From the NCBI GenBank assembly GCA_934538895.1, contig CAKTCH010000005.1:1-21355 (forward strand): a stretch of DNA of 21,355 nt. The letters run 5' to 3'. Origin of the DNA: an uncultured Alphaproteobacteria bacterium. Lineage in GTDB: Bacteria > Pseudomonadota > Alphaproteobacteria > Micavibrionales > Micavibrionaceae. Below the pieces are notes generated by a model. It searched no databases and was not told the DNA's origin. It worked only from the letters and a program-made list of their open reading frames with translations. A program made the translations under genes and the position numbers. Shown one piece after another: positions 20,554 to 21,355 of this stretch. Numbering within the stretch: the stretch's first letter is position 1; each line of letters begins with the position of its first letter.

Positions 20554-21355
20554 TCATGTCCTTTTTTTATCGGACGGACGTTTCGACCATATGATGAATC
20601 TTTTTTCCACATAATGATAAAGCAGGAGCGAAGGACCGGCAGAAAGGATCAGTACGACTGCAAAACTGAAAAGCCATATCAGAAAAGGGCTGGATATAAA
20701 GGGGACAAGCAACTGAACCAGCGATATCGATACAGTGACCAGAAGGGGATGGATGAGATAAAGGCTATAGGAAATGGTAGAAATCTTCCCAAGGAAGCCG
20801 CACTCGAATAATCCGGCGCCTTGGGCGCCGCAGATCAGCCCCAGTAAAATCATCCCGAAGGCGATGGCGATCAAGGTGAAGAAGAAGGTATGCTGGAAGA
20901 ATCCCAGTCCGGCGCCCGAATCGTCGAGGTACGGATGCGTAAATGCCATCAACGCGACCGCCAGGCCGATACCCCCGTATAAAAGAGAGAAAGACCATAT
21001 CTTTCTCGTAAGAAGATCCCGGATATGCCGGTTTTGCCATGCGCACTGGCAGATCATGCCCACCATCAGGGAGTCGATCGCCATATAAAAGGGGCGGCGG
21101 ATATCCAGAAAAAAGGCAAGCTGAGTGGGGGCGGGGCCGTATTCTATGAAAATGATAACCTTGAGCGCCAGCAATATCATGATAATGGAAGCAAGAACAG
21201 GAAGGCGCGCCGCCTCCCTGAGACGAAGGAGTCCCATCACGATAAAAGGCGACAGCGCATAAAATTTCATCTCGGTCGCCAGCGACCAGAGATAAAAGAC
21301 ATGCGGAAGGTTCACCGGGTAAGTGTCCTGCATGAATAAAGCGTGTGAGAGAAAC
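20554..21355 (-). CDS. Acyltransferase-3 family membrane protein (5' end beyond the window)
   Basis: The minus-strand frame is open to the window edge, so the N-terminus is missing; the ATG at 21333 is internal. The roughly 267 visible residues contain the AT3 landmark SHALFM...YPVNLPHVFYLWSLATEMKFYALSPFIVM, equivalent to the WSL-E-FY(L/A)-P motif. About seven membrane segments follow, with LYLIHPLLVTVSISL as the usual late SYxLYLxH signature. AT3/OafA proteins transfer acetyl or other acyl groups to surface sugars, e.g. O-antigen or exopolysaccharide. The catalytic His of the first membrane segment lies outside the window. It converges on the GST gene, and no terminator is visible between them. 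Confidence 0.9.
   Translation of the reverse strand, partial: FLSHALFMQDTYPVNLPHVFYLWSLATEMKFYALSPFIVMGLLRLREAARLPVLASIIMILLALKVIIFIEYGPAPTQLAFFLDIRRPFYMAIDSLMVGMICQCAWQNRHIRDLLTRKIWSFSLLYGGIGLAVALMAFTHPYLDDSGAGLGFFQHTFFFTLIAIAFGMILLGLICGAQGAGLFECGFLGKISTISYSLYLIHPLLVTVSISLVQLLVPFISSPFLIWLFSFAVVLILSAGPSLLLYHYVEKRFIIWSKRPSDKKRT

Noticed and set aside
1..21355. CRISPR array, tRNA or rRNA genes, transposase or integrase
   Set aside because: I found no regularly spaced direct repeats, no tRNA-type T-arm with acceptor stem, no rRNA segment and no recombinase motif.

Overview
The window looks like a chromosomal segment of an alphaproteobacterium with moderately high G+C. The main evidence is the gene block accB, accC, aat, a DUF2155 gene, mlaD and an NDUFA12-like gene. 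NDUFA12 is a complex I accessory subunit shared by Alphaproteobacteria and mitochondria. A Micavibrio-like or other deep-branching lineage is possible because of the pilin-like and DUF1566 surface genes, but this is inference and I cannot place the genus.

Layout. Positions 1-1625 (minus strand) carry the 5' part of guaB, then rlmE overlapped by a small membrane-protein gene. Positions 1693-5049 (plus) carry a BepA-like M48 metalloprotease with a TPR-type tail, two DsbA-type thiol oxidoreductases and aroQ. Positions 5136-8158 hold accB, a four-helix-bundle gene wedged between accB and accC, then accC and aat. Positions 8273-8464 hold a small possible gene. Positions 8478-9968 (minus) hold DUF2155, mlaD and NDUFA12. 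Positions 10121-12559 (plus) form an accessory surface-protein stretch: a pilin-like membrane-anchored protein, a strong candidate for an unrecognised structured RNA, a small secreted protein and a DUF1566 (Lcl_C) protein. Positions 12848-14641 carry a secreted fasciclin protein and two orphan proteins, each closed by an intrinsic terminator. Positions 15135-16391 are a two-gene operon (membrane protein and FMN reductase) that shares a bidirectional terminator with nrdB (minus). Positions 17980-19759 are a DUF47/PhoU-like regulator and a PiT phosphate transporter separated by a REP-like palindrome. A beta-class-like GST and a truncated acyltransferase-3 gene (minus) end the window.

Functional themes. 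The first is envelope biogenesis: BepA-like protease, two Dsb proteins, MlaD and the fatty-acid entry step AccBC. The second is nucleotide supply: GuaB, and NrdB with NrdR-type boxes upstream. The third is phosphate uptake.

The two most unusual items are (1) a promoter-to-terminator RNA gene at about 10892-11165 with nested long-range helices, and (2) the four-helix-bundle cassette inside the acc operon. That cassette is bounded by opposing arrays of an 8-nt repeat that form a 37-nt imperfect inverted repeat. All homology statements come from reading motifs; no database search was run.
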